Position numbers and translations under genes: made by a program
Notes under the pieces: model-generated
Database searches by the model: none
What the model was told of the DNA's origin: nothing
The model's input: only the letters and a program-made list of their open reading frames with translations
Assembly: GCF_017948675.1 (NCBI RefSeq)
Contig: NZ_JAGFBU010000003.1
Location: 25,627-89,626, forward strand
DNA length: 64,000 nucleotides
Source of the DNA: Flavobacterium flabelliforme
GTDB lineage: Bacteria; Bacteroidota; Bacteroidia; Flavobacteriales; Flavobacteriaceae
Direction of reading: 5' to 3'
Shown here: piece after piece, positions 26,836 through 35,947 of the stretch
How positions within the stretch are numbered: position 1 is the first letter of the stretch
Layout of the letters: each line of letters starts with the position of its first letter

Positions 26836-28077
26836 ATGCGAATTGTTATACTCTACATAACATTATTTTTTTCAATTGCATCTTTTTCTCAAAAAAGAGA
26901 TGTCGATTTTTTTATTGAAAAAGCAATTTTAAATACTGCTTTATTGAACGATTTGAATAATCAATCTAGTTCTTTAACGATAGATAGTTTATTGTATAAA
27001 GCCAATTTAAAACCACAGTTAAGTCTTAATTTAACCGGTAATTATGCGCCTGTAATTAATAATTTCGGATATGACACCGCCATTACTAATGGTCAAAACG
27101 TAAACGGAATAGTAAGTTTTTCTCAGAAGATATTTGGCAAAAGCCAAAAAAACAATCAGCTAGGTGCCATTACTTTATTAAAAGACAAAGTAGATTTTAA
27201 TAAAAAAATCACGGCAAATGATATTACAAAAGCAATCCGACTTCAATATATCGTTACTTTTTCTGATTACAGTCAGTATCTAAATCTTCAACAACAGTTT
27301 GGTTTATTGAATAATGAGTTAGAAATTCTAAAAAAGTTCACTCAGAAATCGATTTACAAACAAACGGATTATCTTCTTTTTTTAGCAACAGTGAAGCAAC
27401 AGGAAATTATGATGATGCAGATGAAAAACCAATTTGAAAATGATTTGCAAATATTAAATTATCTATCAGGCACCAATGAAAAATCAGATATAGTATTAAT
27501 TCATCCTCAAATCGAATTAAAACAAGCCATTAATGCTGAGAGTTCAATTTACAATCAACAATTTAAAATTGATAGTTTAAGTATTGAGAATCAAAAGCAA
27601 AATATTGCAAATACCTATAAACCGTCTGTAACCATATTAGCAGATGCCGGTTATATTTCTACTTTAACGGGGCAGTATTACAAGCATTTTGGTAGTGCTG
27701 TTGGTCTTAATCTTTCGGTGCCTATTTACGATGGAAATCAAAGAAAACTGCAAATTACTAAAAACAAATTTGTCTCAGAAACTAACATTGCTTACAAAAG
27801 ACAATTTGAGCGACAATTCAAACAACAGCAACAGCAGTTAGAATTGAAATTAAGTCAAAACGAAATGATGAATGAGCAACTGCAATCACAGTTAAAAATT
27901 AATAAAACATTACTCGACGCTTTTAATAAGCTATTAGTGACTGGAAATGCAATGATACCTGATTTTGTGATTGCGTTAGGTAATTCCTTAACCATTACAA
28001 ATGCGATTGCTCAAAATAATATGGCAAGATTACTATTGATTAATGAACTTAATTATTGGAACACAAATGAAAAATAA
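26836..28077 (+). CDS. TolC-family outer-membrane efflux protein
   Basis: 413 residues with signal peptide (ending ASFSQ). The alternation of long Q/N/K-rich helices and short strands (VIVSFSQKIFG, LNLSVPIYDGNQRKLQITKN) is that of the TolC/OEP family, which forms the outer-membrane exit duct. Slightly short for the family. First gene of a three-gene tripartite efflux operon, 11-bp overlap with the adaptor. Confidence 0.88.
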   Translation: MRIVILYITLFFSIASFSQKRDVDFFIEKAILNTALLNDLNNQSSSLTIDSLLYKANLKPQLSLNLTGNYAPVINNFGYDTAITNGQNVNGIVSFSQKIFGKSQKNNQLGAITLLKDKVDFNKKITANDITKAIRLQYIVTFSDYSQYLNLQQQFGLLNNELEILKKFTQKSIYKQTDYLLFLATVKQQEIMMMQMKNQFENDLQILNYLSGTNEKSDIVLIHPQIELKQAINAESSIYNQQFKIDSLSIENQKQNIANTYKPSVTILADAGYISTLTGQYYKHFGSAVGLNLSVPIYDGNQRKLQITKNKFVSETNIAYKRQFERQFKQQQQQLELKLSQNEMMNEQLQSQLKINKTLLDAFNKLLVTGNAMIPDFVIALGNSLTITNAIAQNNMARLLLINELNYWNTNEK

Positions 28078-28996
28078 GATAACGATACTTTTTTCCATGG
28101 TGCTTTTTTCTATGTTATTGTATTCTTGTAATAAAAAAGAAGCGGCAGTAACGGAGACAGAAACCATAATTCCTGTTACTGTAACTACAGTTGATAATAA
28201 AGGAATTGATGATTTTGAAGAGGTTTCAGGTACGGTTTCTTACATTGTCAAAACACCAATTAAGGCTATCATTACTGGTTATGTTACTGCTGTCAATGCG
28301 ACTACGAATGATAAAGTTGCTAAAGGAAAGCGACTGTTTTCGATAAAAACTAAAGAGTCAATTGCTCTAGGAAATGATGTGAATAAATTAGATCCGAATT
28401 TGCATTTTGGGACAGCAGTTTCAATTACATCAAGTTCCAATGGCTTTATTACTGCTGTAAATGTTGAAAAAGGAAACTATGTTCAAGAGGGCGATATATT
28501 AGCAGTAATTAATGATTCAGATAATTATGGTGTCGTTATAAATGTTCCTTTCGAACTAAAAAAGTATGTTTCTATTAACCAACAATTATCGGTTTATTTG
28601 CCTGATGGCACATCAATTTCTGCAACAGTAAAGCAATTCATCCCTTCGGTAGATACAATGTCTCAAATGCAAAGTATATTTTTAAAAATGAATTCCAATC
28701 AAGTTTTACCTGAAAACCTTATTGTTTCGGTACGTATCCCAAAATCGAATAAATCGGATATAATTACGTTGCCAAAATCTGCTATTTTAAGTAATGAAAT
28801 CGAAACAGAATACTGGGTTATGTTACTCAGAAATGATTCTACCGCTATTAAAGTTCCTGTTCAAATTGGTTTGAAAAACCAAGAAAGAACGGAGATTATA
28901 ACTCCTAAATTTAATGTTACAGATAGAATAGTCACTTCTGGGAATTATGGAGTAGGGGACACTATTAAAGTGAAAATTATAAATGGTAGCAAGTGA
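28067..28996 (+). CDS. Efflux RND periplasmic adaptor (lipoprotein)
   Basis: 309 residues from the ATG at 28067; this start gives the lipobox LLYSCNKKE. An upstream ATG at 28043 would add eight residues before the signal and is less likely. The biotinyl-lipoyl hairpin (GYVTAVNATTNDKVAKGKRL and GFITAVNVEKGNYVQEGD) and the beta-barrel/MP parts fit the HlyD/AcrA family. It bridges TolC and the RND pump. Overlaps the pump gene at TGATG. Confidence 0.9.
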   Translation: MKNKITILFSMVLFSMLLYSCNKKEAAVTETETIIPVTVTTVDNKGIDDFEEVSGTVSYIVKTPIKAIITGYVTAVNATTNDKVAKGKRLFSIKTKESIALGNDVNKLDPNLHFGTAVSITSSSNGFITAVNVEKGNYVQEGDILAVINDSDNYGVVINVPFELKKYVSINQQLSVYLPDGTSISATVKQFIPSVDTMSQMQSIFLKMNSNQVLPENLIVSVRIPKSNKSDIITLPKSAILSNEIETEYWVMLLRNDSTAIKVPVQIGLKNQERTEIITPKFNVTDRIVTSGNYGVGDTIKVKIINGSK

Positions 28997-31900
28997 TGAA
29001 TAATTTTTTTGTAAAATATAAAAGCGGACTAAGCACCATTATTTTCTTGCTATTGTTAGGAGGTGTTTTTGCGTATTCTAAAATGCAAACCAGTTTATTT
29101 CCTGAAATAACTTTTCCTAAAATTAAAGTGATTGCTGATGCAGGCCAACAACCTGTTGATAAAATGATGGTTACTGTAACCAAGCCATTAGAAAATGCGA
29201 TAAAGAAAATACCAAATCTAAAAACCGTTCGAAGCACCACCAGTAGAGGTAGTTGTGAAATTTCAGCCTTTATAGATTGGAAATCTGATTTGGATGTTAG
29301 TAAACAACAAATTGAGTCCAGGATTAACCAAATTAGAAGCGATTTGCCTGCAAATATCCAAATAACAGTCGAAAAGATGAATCCATCGATTCTACCCGTT
29401 ATTGGTTATGCTATCGAAAGTAGAAATAGATCTCCTATCGAAATTAAGAAGATTGCCAATTTTACAATTAAGCCATTTCTCTCGCAGGTAGAAGGTGTCA
29501 GTGAAGTCCGAGTTGTTGGTGGTAAAGAAAAAGAATATTGGATTGAACTCAATCTGAATAAAATGATTGCCTACGGAATCACGCCAGACGCTATTTCGCA
29601 AGTGTTGAACCAAACAAATTTCATTACTTCCAATGGATATTTGGCTGATAATCGCTTTTTATATTTAACATTAACAGACGCTCAAATTGCAACAAAATCG
29701 GATTTAGAAAATCTAGTAATTTTAAATAACGGAAAAGGGATTATAACCTTAAAAGATGTGGCTAATGTAGCTTTACAAGAGGCTAAAGAATATATCAAAG
29801 TCAATGCTAATGGAAAAGAAAGTGTTTTAATTGCTATTATAAAACAGCCTAATGCCAATTTAATCACTATGTCTTCTGATATGGAATTGAAGTTGAAAGA
29901 ATTACAAAAAATAATTCCAAGTGATCTAAAAATAACGCCTTATTATGAACAAGCTAGTTTTGTGGGAGATGCCGTAAAAAGTGTTACTGATAGTTTGCTG
30001 ATTGGACTCTTTTTAGCAATTATAGTAGCTATTTTGTTTTTGAAATCAGTCAAAGCGAGCGCCACTATTTTAATTATAATTCCGGTTACACTCTGCGCTA
30101 CTTTGTTAGTGTTATATTTTACGGGACAAACGTTTAATATTATGACTTTGGGAGCTATAGCGGCAGCTTTAGGACTTATAATTGACGATGCTATTGTTGT
30201 AGTAGAGCAAATTCATAGAACCCACGAAGAGCATCCTGAAGAACCTACTACAGTTTTGTTGCAAAAAGCAATTCAGTATCTTTTTCCTGCAATGGTAGGA
30301 TCTTCATTATGTACAATTGTTATTTTTCTTCCTTTTGTTTTAATGAGTGGTGTTGCAGGTGCTTATTTTAAAGTGCTAACGGATACCATGATTATCACTT
30401 TAGTTTGTTCCTTTTTTGTGACTTGGATATTGTTGCCTGTTGTTTATTTGTTGCTTACTAAAAAAGGAAAAGTTATTTCTGACGAAAAAGTATCAAATGC
30501 GCATCATGAGGTGAAAACTCAAAATTGGGTGGCCTATTTTATTGAAAGACCTATCATGAGTTTTGTTTTTTGTGTACTATTAATTGTTTCAATAGTTTTA
30601 ATTCTCCCGCGATTAGAAACTGGTTTTCTTCCTGAAATGGACGAAGGAAGTATTGTTTTAGATTACGAATCGCCACCAGGCACCTCATTAGAAGAAACGG
30701 ATAGAATGCTAGTTGAGGTAGAGAGAATAATTCACACGATCCCAGAAGTAGAAGCGTATAGCAGAAGAACTGGTACGCAAATGGGCTTTTTTATAACAGA
30801 ACCCAATAGAGGTGATTATTTAATTCAACTTAAAAAAGACCGCTCCAAAACTAGTAATAATATTATTGATGAAATTAGATTAAAAGTAGAAACGTCACAA
30901 CCTGCTCTTCGAATTGATTTTGGTCAAGTAATTGGTGATATGTTAGGTGATTTGATGAGTTCTGTTTCACCTATTGAAGTAAAAGTTTTTGGTAACAACC
31001 AAGCTGAACTTCAAAAAATAGCAAAACAAGTCGCTCATATAGTCGAAAAAACGCCAGGAACTGCTGATGTTTTTGATGGCGTTGTGTATGCTGGTCCTTC
31101 TATAAGTATTACTCCAAACTATAGTCAATTGTCACAATACGGCATAACTCCAGCTAATTTGCAGTTTCAACTCCAAACTTTATTAGAAGGGAATGTGATT
31201 GGTTCCGTATTAGAACTAGATAAAGTAGTACCAATTCGATTGATATATCCAAATACTCAAAATAGAAATTTAGAGGAAATAAGAAAGATTTTTATTTTTT
31301 TACCCAATGGAAAATCGATATCTATTACCACTCTTGTCAACATCTCTATCTCAAAAGGAATCGCTGAAATAGAGCGTGAAAACTTGCAAATGATGTGTGT
31401 AGTTACCGGAAGGCTAGACAATAAAGATTTGGGAACTGTGATGAAGGATATAAAAAAGGAAGTGTCCAGCCAAGTTGTTCTTCCTAGCGGTTATTACATT
31501 GATTATGCGGGAGCTTATAAGGATCAACAACAATCATTCAAAGAATTATTACTAATTTTAGTAGCGTCTTGTTTACTAGTTTTCGGAGTTTTGCTCTTTC
31601 TATTTCGAAACTTAAAAGTGGCTTTCATATTACTGTTTGTTTCGGTTCTAGGTATTTCAGGAAGTTATCTCTTACTATTTTTAACAAACACACCACTAAA
31701 TGTAGGTAGCTATACCGGATTGATTATGATCGTTGGAATTATTAGTGAGAATGCTATTTTTACCTATTTACAATTTAAAGAAACGTATCAAATTTCGAAT
31801 AATAAAAAACAATCGCTCGTATATGCGATCTCAACAAGGTTAAGACCTAAATTAATGACTGCTATAGGAGCAATCATTGCTTTAATGCCCTTGGCAATTG

Positions 31901-32034
31901 GTATTGGTACAGGTTCAGAATTGCATCAGCCTTTAGCAATTGCAGTTATTGGTGGTTTTTTGATTGCGATGCCGTTATTATTAATAGTACTGCCTAGTTT
32001 GCTATATTATTTTGATATTGAACACAAAGAATAG
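28996..32034 (+). CDS. RND-family efflux pump
   Basis: 1012 residues, twelve TM helices with two large periplasmic loops (TM1 then about 30-330, and about 545-860). TM4 contains GLIIDDAIVVVEQIH with the proton-relay aspartates. Start taken at ATG 28996, which overlaps the adaptor stop (TGATG); a GTG at 28993 is possible. Substrate class (drugs, metal or lipid) cannot be told; the HME metal motif is not obvious. Last gene of the efflux operon. Confidence 0.93.
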   Translation: MNNFFVKYKSGLSTIIFLLLLGGVFAYSKMQTSLFPEITFPKIKVIADAGQQPVDKMMVTVTKPLENAIKKIPNLKTVRSTTSRGSCEISAFIDWKSDLDVSKQQIESRINQIRSDLPANIQITVEKMNPSILPVIGYAIESRNRSPIEIKKIANFTIKPFLSQVEGVSEVRVVGGKEKEYWIELNLNKMIAYGITPDAISQVLNQTNFITSNGYLADNRFLYLTLTDAQIATKSDLENLVILNNGKGIITLKDVANVALQEAKEYIKVNANGKESVLIAIIKQPNANLITMSSDMELKLKELQKIIPSDLKITPYYEQASFVGDAVKSVTDSLLIGLFLAIIVAILFLKSVKASATILIIIPVTLCATLLVLYFTGQTFNIMTLGAIAAALGLIIDDAIVVVEQIHRTHEEHPEEPTTVLLQKAIQYLFPAMVGSSLCTIVIFLPFVLMSGVAGAYFKVLTDTMIITLVCSFFVTWILLPVVYLLLTKKGKVISDEKVSNAHHEVKTQNWVAYFIERPIMSFVFCVLLIVSIVLILPRLETGFLPEMDEGSIVLDYESPPGTSLEETDRMLVEVERIIHTIPEVEAYSRRTGTQMGFFITEPNRGDYLIQLKKDRSKTSNNIIDEIRLKVETSQPALRIDFGQVIGDMLGDLMSSVSPIEVKVFGNNQAELQKIAKQVAHIVEKTPGTADVFDGVVYAGPSISITPNYSQLSQYGITPANLQFQLQTLLEGNVIGSVLELDKVVPIRLIYPNTQNRNLEEIRKIFIFLPNGKSISITTLVNISISKGIAEIERENLQMMCVVTGRLDNKDLGTVMKDIKKEVSSQVVLPSGYYIDYAGAYKDQQQSFKELLLILVASCLLVFGVLLFLFRNLKVAFILLFVSVLGISGSYLLLFLTNTPLNVGSYTGLIMIVGIISENAIFTYLQFKETYQISNNKKQSLVYAISTRLRPKLMTAIGAIIALMPLAIGIGTGSELHQPLAIAVIGGFLIAMPLLLIVLPSLLYYFDIEHKE

Positions 32035-32114
32035 TAATTTGTTTTTTGCTATTGCCCAACTTTTGAGATTAATCCAAAAATTATTTAATAATTGAAATTC
32101 TATATAAAATGAAA

Positions 32115-32144
32115 AACCCCATAAATCATAAGATTTACGGGGTT
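32115..32144 (-). terminator. Terminator for the minus-strand accessory genes
   Basis: 13-bp stem with one mismatch and a 4-nt loop; on the minus strand it is followed by TTTTT. Confidence 0.65.
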
Positions 32145-32167
32145 ATCTTCCCAGTTGCTTTTCAGCT

Positions 32168-32200
32168 CGCGGAGAAAGAGGGATTTAACACTCTTTGCTA
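32168..32200 (-). other. tRNA 3'-end-like remnant, possible attachment site
   Basis: On the minus strand AAGAGTGTTAAATCCCTCTT followed by TCTCCGC has the shape of a T arm (5-bp stem, GTTAAATC loop) plus the 3' acceptor strand of a tRNA. The matching 5' acceptor GCGGAGA is absent in the preceding 80 bases, so it is not a tRNA gene. Such fragments are left where elements integrate in tRNA 3' ends. Confidence 0.4.
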
Positions 32201-32414
32201 TGTGGCTGATATATTGATGATTATATATCTTATTTATTCAAGTGCCCCTATATGTGCCCCTTTAAATATTTCGTAGTTTTTCAACTGTGTTGATAGGTGT
32301 AAAAATACGAAAAAAAAACAATAAAAAAGGCCTTTAATTGTCAAAATTTGAACTGGTTTACTATTATTATTTGAACTTGTAAAGTTCAAAATTTGAATAG
32401 GTTAATCACAGTTG

Positions 32415-32618
32415 CTATCCAATAATTAATGGTTCAACCTGTTCCATTTTTAGGCTTGTATATTGGCAAAACTCTTCTATTGATACTAATTCATTCTGAA
32501 GCTTGTTGAGTTCTTTTTTAATATTTTGCAACATTCGAATGCTTTGACGATAACTCTTTCCGGTTATGCGTTGTATGTCCTTAGGGTAGATACACAATCT
32601 CTTATTATCTGTTCTCAT
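32415..32618 (-). CDS. Small Bacteroidota DNA-binding-like protein
   Basis: 67 residues, KRLCIYPKDIQRITGKSYRQ then VSIEEFCQYTSLKMEQVEP. This belongs to a family of short proteins in Bacteroidota mobile and accessory regions that look like a helix-turn-helix pair; role unknown. It follows the HipT-like toxin by 105 bp on the same strand. Confidence 0.65.
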   Translation of the reverse strand: MRTDNKRLCIYPKDIQRITGKSYRQSIRMLQNIKKELNKLQNELVSIEEFCQYTSLKMEQVEPLIIG

Positions 32619-32723
32619 ACTCTATCTATAGCTTTGATTAGGCTTTGACTTACTTAAAACTCCTATTGTCTAAGCGCTTATGTTGTGTAAAATTAGAAAA
32701 TAAAGTAATCGGTTTAGAAGCAT

Positions 32724-33674
32724 TTATAGGAATAACGCAGCATATCTTTCTTCTAACAGCATTTTATATTTTTCTTTGTATGCATCGGATAGGAAAGAGT
32801 TATTAAGCCATTGGATGGCGATCGGTTTATTTTTTTGAAATCGTTTCGCTATTCCTTTCAGTTGTTTTTGGTTTAGTCCAAGGTTTACACCTAATCTTTC
32901 AAAATGTTCCCATTTTAATTTTTTCTTTTTTCCTTCCAGCGTTAATGCTAATTCCTCGGTGTCGTCCGGGTTTACTATGGCCACGTTTAGTAAATCATAA
33001 GCCGGTGCTAACGTCCATGCGTCGCCTGTATTTATCATGGAGAAGTTCTTGAGATGCATATCATTATTTCCTGTTAAAAAGCTAAAAATTGCTAATTCCA
33101 AGAAATAGACTTTATCCAATAAGGTATTATCAGAATACTCGTTTAGGGCTTTGCCTATCTTTTCCATCGAGCTTTTGTATTTGTCAAAAGCTTCAGTGAT
33201 TTGGAACATATCTACCATGTGGATTTTTTCACCTGTTGCTGTCCTGTCAATCCGTTTGGTAATATAGGAAAGCTCTCCGGATTGTAATTGTATCAAGCTT
33301 GATTTTACCGTATTAATTCCAAAAGCTTCTGCAATGCGCATGGTTGCATGTTCATTTGCGGGCATTTCAGGAAATTGTTTGGATGGCGGTTTGAAAATAT
33401 AATTACCACCCAAAGCGCCTACTACGGTGAGACGTCCTTTATTTCCGTCCTGAATTGTGTCATTTACTAGCGAAAGTGATAACTTAGGTTGCACCCCAGG
33501 GACCGCCACGCTGCGCTCCACCACATTTAGTGCTAAAGTTGTCATTTGTTGTAGGGTATGTTCAAATGCAGGTTGGAGTTTTGTTCCAAAAAAATCTAAA
33601 CTGCACTGCTCATGAAAATCGCCTCCAATTGTATCGTCCAATATTTCATAACAATATAAACATTTCTTACTCAT
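32724..33674 (-). CDS. hipT: HipT-like serine/threonine kinase toxin
   Basis: 316 residues from ATG 33674, overlapping the HipS-like gene by 8 bp; the longer frame starts with GTG. It is a HipA kinase lacking the N-terminal subdomain, which is encoded separately. GVQPKLS is the nucleotide-loop motif, GNNDMHLKNF (about 202-211) the catalytic loop and APAYDLLN the metal-binding motif. An N-terminal C-x2-C...H-x2-C set (Cys5, Cys8, His21, Cys24) could bind zinc, as in other Bacteroidota members. HipA/HipT kinases phosphorylate aminoacyl-tRNA synthetases. The residue aligned with the HipA autophosphorylation serine appears to be Ala (VAVPGVQPK), which is unusual. Confidence 0.85.
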   Translation of the reverse strand: MSKKCLYCYEILDDTIGGDFHEQCSLDFFGTKLQPAFEHTLQQMTTLALNVVERSVAVPGVQPKLSLSLVNDTIQDGNKGRLTVVGALGGNYIFKPPSKQFPEMPANEHATMRIAEAFGINTVKSSLIQLQSGELSYITKRIDRTATGEKIHMVDMFQITEAFDKYKSSMEKIGKALNEYSDNTLLDKVYFLELAIFSFLTGNNDMHLKNFSMINTGDAWTLAPAYDLLNVAIVNPDDTEELALTLEGKKKKLKWEHFERLGVNLGLNQKQLKGIAKRFQKNKPIAIQWLNNSFLSDAYKEKYKMLLEERYAALFL

Positions 33675-33999
33675 CTGTGTTTGGTATTGATTGGACACTA
33701 ACGGCTCCGATACAATTTTGGCAACAGGCCAATAGTAATCCCATACGGTCGTTTTGATTAATTTTCCAGTTTTTGGATGCGATATCCAGTAGCCAGCCTT
33801 CCGGAATTAGCCCTTCAAAAAAAGGAAATAATCGTTTATCGGTATATATTTTGGTGTTTACCGGCATCGTAAATGTGATGAACTGTTTTGGATACTCTTT
33901 TATATACTTTTCTTCATACTGAAAGGTATATTCTCCCTCATCTGTTTCGGTTAGTATTCCCGCTAAGACGTCTTTATAATATATTGCTGCCTTTCTCAT
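33667..33999 (-). CDS. hipS: HipS-like antitoxin (HipA N-terminal subdomain)
   Basis: 110 residues, RKAAIYYKDVLAGILTE then FITFTMPV and LFPFFEGLIPEGWLL, which is the N-terminal subdomain 1 of HipA as a separate protein. In the HipBST system of E. coli O127 the equivalent HipS is the antitoxin for HipT. Placed between hipB (12-bp gap) and hipT (8-bp overlap), the same order as HipBST. The gap contains tandem CTTTCTCATTATT copies. Confidence 0.82.
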   Translation of the reverse strand: MRKAAIYYKDVLAGILTETDEGEYTFQYEEKYIKEYPKQFITFTMPVNTKIYTDKRLFPFFEGLIPEGWLLDIASKNWKINQNDRMGLLLACCQNCIGAVSVQSIPNTDE

Positions 34000-34011
34000 T
34001 ATTCTTTCTCA

Positions 34012-34236
34012 TTATTCTTTCTTATCATTTTTAGATAATTCTCTTGCATTTACCGGTGCTAGGGTATGCCCGAACATTCTGAGCACCTGATTTACCTTCT
34101 CCAGATTTAGATTTTCCTTGCCTTGCTCTATTTTTCTAATAACGGTAAGTGCCACTCCAGCCCGTTCCGCAAATGCTTCTTGTGTGAGGTTTACTTCATT
34201 TCTTTTTTCTTTTACAAAGTCGGCTAGTGTTATCAT
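34012..34236 (-). CDS. hipB: HipB-like HTH regulator
   Basis: 74 residues, a single Cro/CI-type HTH: LTQEAFAERAGVALTVIRKIEQGKEN. Start set at ATG 34236 (MITLADFVKEKRNE), because the alternative ATG at 34248 lies inside one of the predicted operators. First gene of the hipBST operon; should repress its own promoter. Confidence 0.85.
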   Translation of the reverse strand: MITLADFVKEKRNEVNLTQEAFAERAGVALTVIRKIEQGKENLNLEKVNQVLRMFGHTLAPVNARELSKNDKKE

Positions 34237-34240
34237 GGTT

Positions 34241-34336
34241 ATATGCATTTACATCGAATTAATACAAATATAATGAATTATATGTAAAAGCATATAGTTT
34301 TATTAATTAAAACGTTTTTATATGCTTTAACATATA
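34241..34336 (-). promoter_or_regulatory. hipBST promoter with three operator-like repeats
   Basis: Three copies of an ATATGC-TTTA-CATAT palindrome-like element lie at 34241-34254, 34280-34295 and 34319-34336, about 40 bp apart. A TATATTTG -7 box sits between the first two (34265-34272, minus strand). HipB proteins bind such repeats, so these are probable autoregulatory operators. Confidence 0.75.
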
Positions 34337-34530
34337 CTTATAAATAGTGATTAATTTGAAAGAACGTTGTCATTTAAGTTGATTTATGCCATTTATGTCT
34401 GAAAGTGTCATATGGAATAGGGAGTGTTTTTTATGTGATTTAATTAGCTAAAATTTGTTTCGAAATCAATCGGAAGATGTTGCAACAGAAAGATGATTTA
34501 GAGTAAATATTAATCTAAATTTTAGGAATT

Positions 34531-35286
34531 ATGGCAAGACAGAAAGGCATAATTAAATTAAAAGGGACTATCGGAGATATTACCTTTTACAAAACCCAAG
34601 ACGGACACTTAGCGCGTGAAAAGGGAGGTATTGATGCCAGTAGAATCAAGAATGATCCAGCGTTTCAAAGAACGCGTGAGAATGGTTCTGAATTTGGAAG
34701 AGCTGGCAAAGCAGGAAAAATGTTGAGAACGGCTTTGAGAGCTTTGCTTTTAAATTCTGCTGATAGTAGAATGGTTAGCCGATTAACGCAGCAAATGGTT
34801 AAAGTTATTCAGGCGGATACCATTAGCGTAAGAGGATTGCGAAATGTCATTGATGGTGAAGCGGAATTGCTCGCAGGCTTTGAATTCAACATTCGAGGAA
34901 AACTGGGCACCAGTTTGTTTGCTCCCTATATAGGAACAATTGATAGGGTATCTGGTGCTATCGCAGTTGGTATTGCTTCTTTTATTCCTGCAAATATGAT
35001 TGCTGCACCAAGTGGAACTACACATTTTAAAATTATTTCAGCTGGTGCTGAAATTGATTTTGAAGCTGAAACATTTGTGGAAGCTCATTCAGAAACAGCT
35101 ATTCTACCATGGGATTTGACTGCAACTGCTGTGATTACTCAAACCAATACGGTAACCCCAAATAGTATAAAACCGTTGTTTTTAGCTTTAGGAGTTGAGT
35201 TCTATCAAAGTGTAAATGGCCAGATGTATGCCTTAAAAAATGGTGCTTATAATCCATTGGCATTAGTGACTGTAAGCGGATTGTAA
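34531..35286 (+). CDS. Conserved flavobacterial protein of unknown function
   Basis: 251 residues beginning MARQKGIIKLKGTIGDITFY, with a basic, helix-rich N-terminal half (SEFGRAGKAGKMLRTALRAL) and a beta-rich C-terminal half. I recognise it as a recurrent protein placed just before DUF5675 genes in flavobacterial genomes, but no function is known to me. It is 1 bp from the DUF5675 gene, so the two are one operon. A phage-structural or surface-layer role is speculative. Confidence 0.7.
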   Translation: MARQKGIIKLKGTIGDITFYKTQDGHLAREKGGIDASRIKNDPAFQRTRENGSEFGRAGKAGKMLRTALRALLLNSADSRMVSRLTQQMVKVIQADTISVRGLRNVIDGEAELLAGFEFNIRGKLGTSLFAPYIGTIDRVSGAIAVGIASFIPANMIAAPSGTTHFKIISAGAEIDFEAETFVEAHSETAILPWDLTATAVITQTNTVTPNSIKPLFLALGVEFYQSVNGQMYALKNGAYNPLALVTVSGL

Positions 35287-35287
35287 G

Positions 35288-35710
35288 ATGATTTTAGTAC
35301 TAACAAGAACTTATTTCCCTGATGGAACAAATAGTAAACTCGAATGCGAGGGCAAATTAATTTGTAACGCCATTGAATTGCCATGGAAGAAAAACGAAAC
35401 CAAGGTTTCTTGCATTCCAGAAGGGAACTATTTTATTAGAAAGCGCTATAGCAACAAATTCAAGTGGCATTTGGAGGTTATGAATGTTGAAAATAGAAAG
35501 TTTATTCTGATTCATCCTGCGAATAATGCACTTTTAGAATTAAAAGGCTGTATTGCTCCGGTAACTCAATTTTCTGGTCCAGGTTTAGGCTTGATGTCTC
35601 GAAAGGCATTTTATAAACTGAAAGAGTTTGTTTTTAAAGCTTTAGATCGTGAAGAAGAAGTTCGTTTAATTGTTCAATCAAATTCCGAAAAGGGAATGAT
35701 AAAAAAATAA
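35288..35710 (+). CDS. DUF5675 protein
   Basis: 140 residues, LVLTRTYFPDGTNSKLEC, CNAIELPWKKNE, SCIPEGNYFIRKR and FILIHPANNALLELKGCIAP. This is the DUF5675 pattern, related in style to L,D-transpeptidase/YkuD-like folds found in phage tail and lysis regions, but without a visible catalytic HxG..S..C motif. Function unknown. Second gene of a four-gene run. Confidence 0.8.
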   Translation: MILVLTRTYFPDGTNSKLECEGKLICNAIELPWKKNETKVSCIPEGNYFIRKRYSNKFKWHLEVMNVENRKFILIHPANNALLELKGCIAPVTQFSGPGLGLMSRKAFYKLKEFVFKALDREEEVRLIVQSNSEKGMIKK

Positions 35711-35713
35711 ATT

Positions 35714-35947
35714 ATGAATGTTATAAAACGAGCGAAAGCTCCAACGCCGAAATTTTTTAAAGTGCTTCGAAATATTGGTTTGGCATTAGCTGCAGTTGGT
35801 GGAACTATCTTGACAGCGCCTGTGGCTTTGCCAGTTGTACTAGTTTCAATTGGAGGATATATTGCTCTTGCTGGCGGTGTTATTTCGGCTGTAAGCCAAT
35901 TAACTTCAACCCAAGATGTCCTTCGACACACTAAGGATGACAAATAG
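35714..35947 (+). CDS. Small hydrophobic protein
   Basis: 77 residues with a glycine- and alanine-rich hydrophobic stretch (NIGLALAAVGGTILTAPVALP... at about 18-55), probably two short TM segments. Its last ten codons derive from a sequence close to a dispersed repeat (TCCTTCGACA..CT.AGGATGACA). Overlaps the next gene by 11 bp. Holin-like by size and place, not by motif. Confidence 0.6.
   Translation: MNVIKRAKAPTPKFFKVLRNIGLALAAVGGTILTAPVALPVVLVSIGGYIALAGGVISAVSQLTSTQDVLRHTKDDK

Larger units (their letters stand above)
32035..32414. other. Gap at the core/accessory junction
   Basis: Contains a hairpin (AACCCCATAAATC / GATTTACGGGGTT, 32115-32144) that would terminate minus-strand transcripts (T5 follows on that strand), a tRNA-3'-end-like stretch (32168-32200) and AT-rich DNA with two copies of the phrase AAATTTGAA..GGTTTA/TAGGTTA. 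No gene seen; KGAHIGALE at 32248-32275 on the minus strand might be a decayed integrase end but is too short to call. Confidence 0.5.

Noticed and set aside
28043..28066. Upstream ATG start for the efflux adaptor
   Set aside because: Start at 28067 puts the signal peptide and lipobox at the very N terminus.
32168..32200. Complete tRNA gene
   Set aside because: Only the T arm and 3' acceptor strand are seen; D arm, anticodon arm and 5' acceptor are missing.
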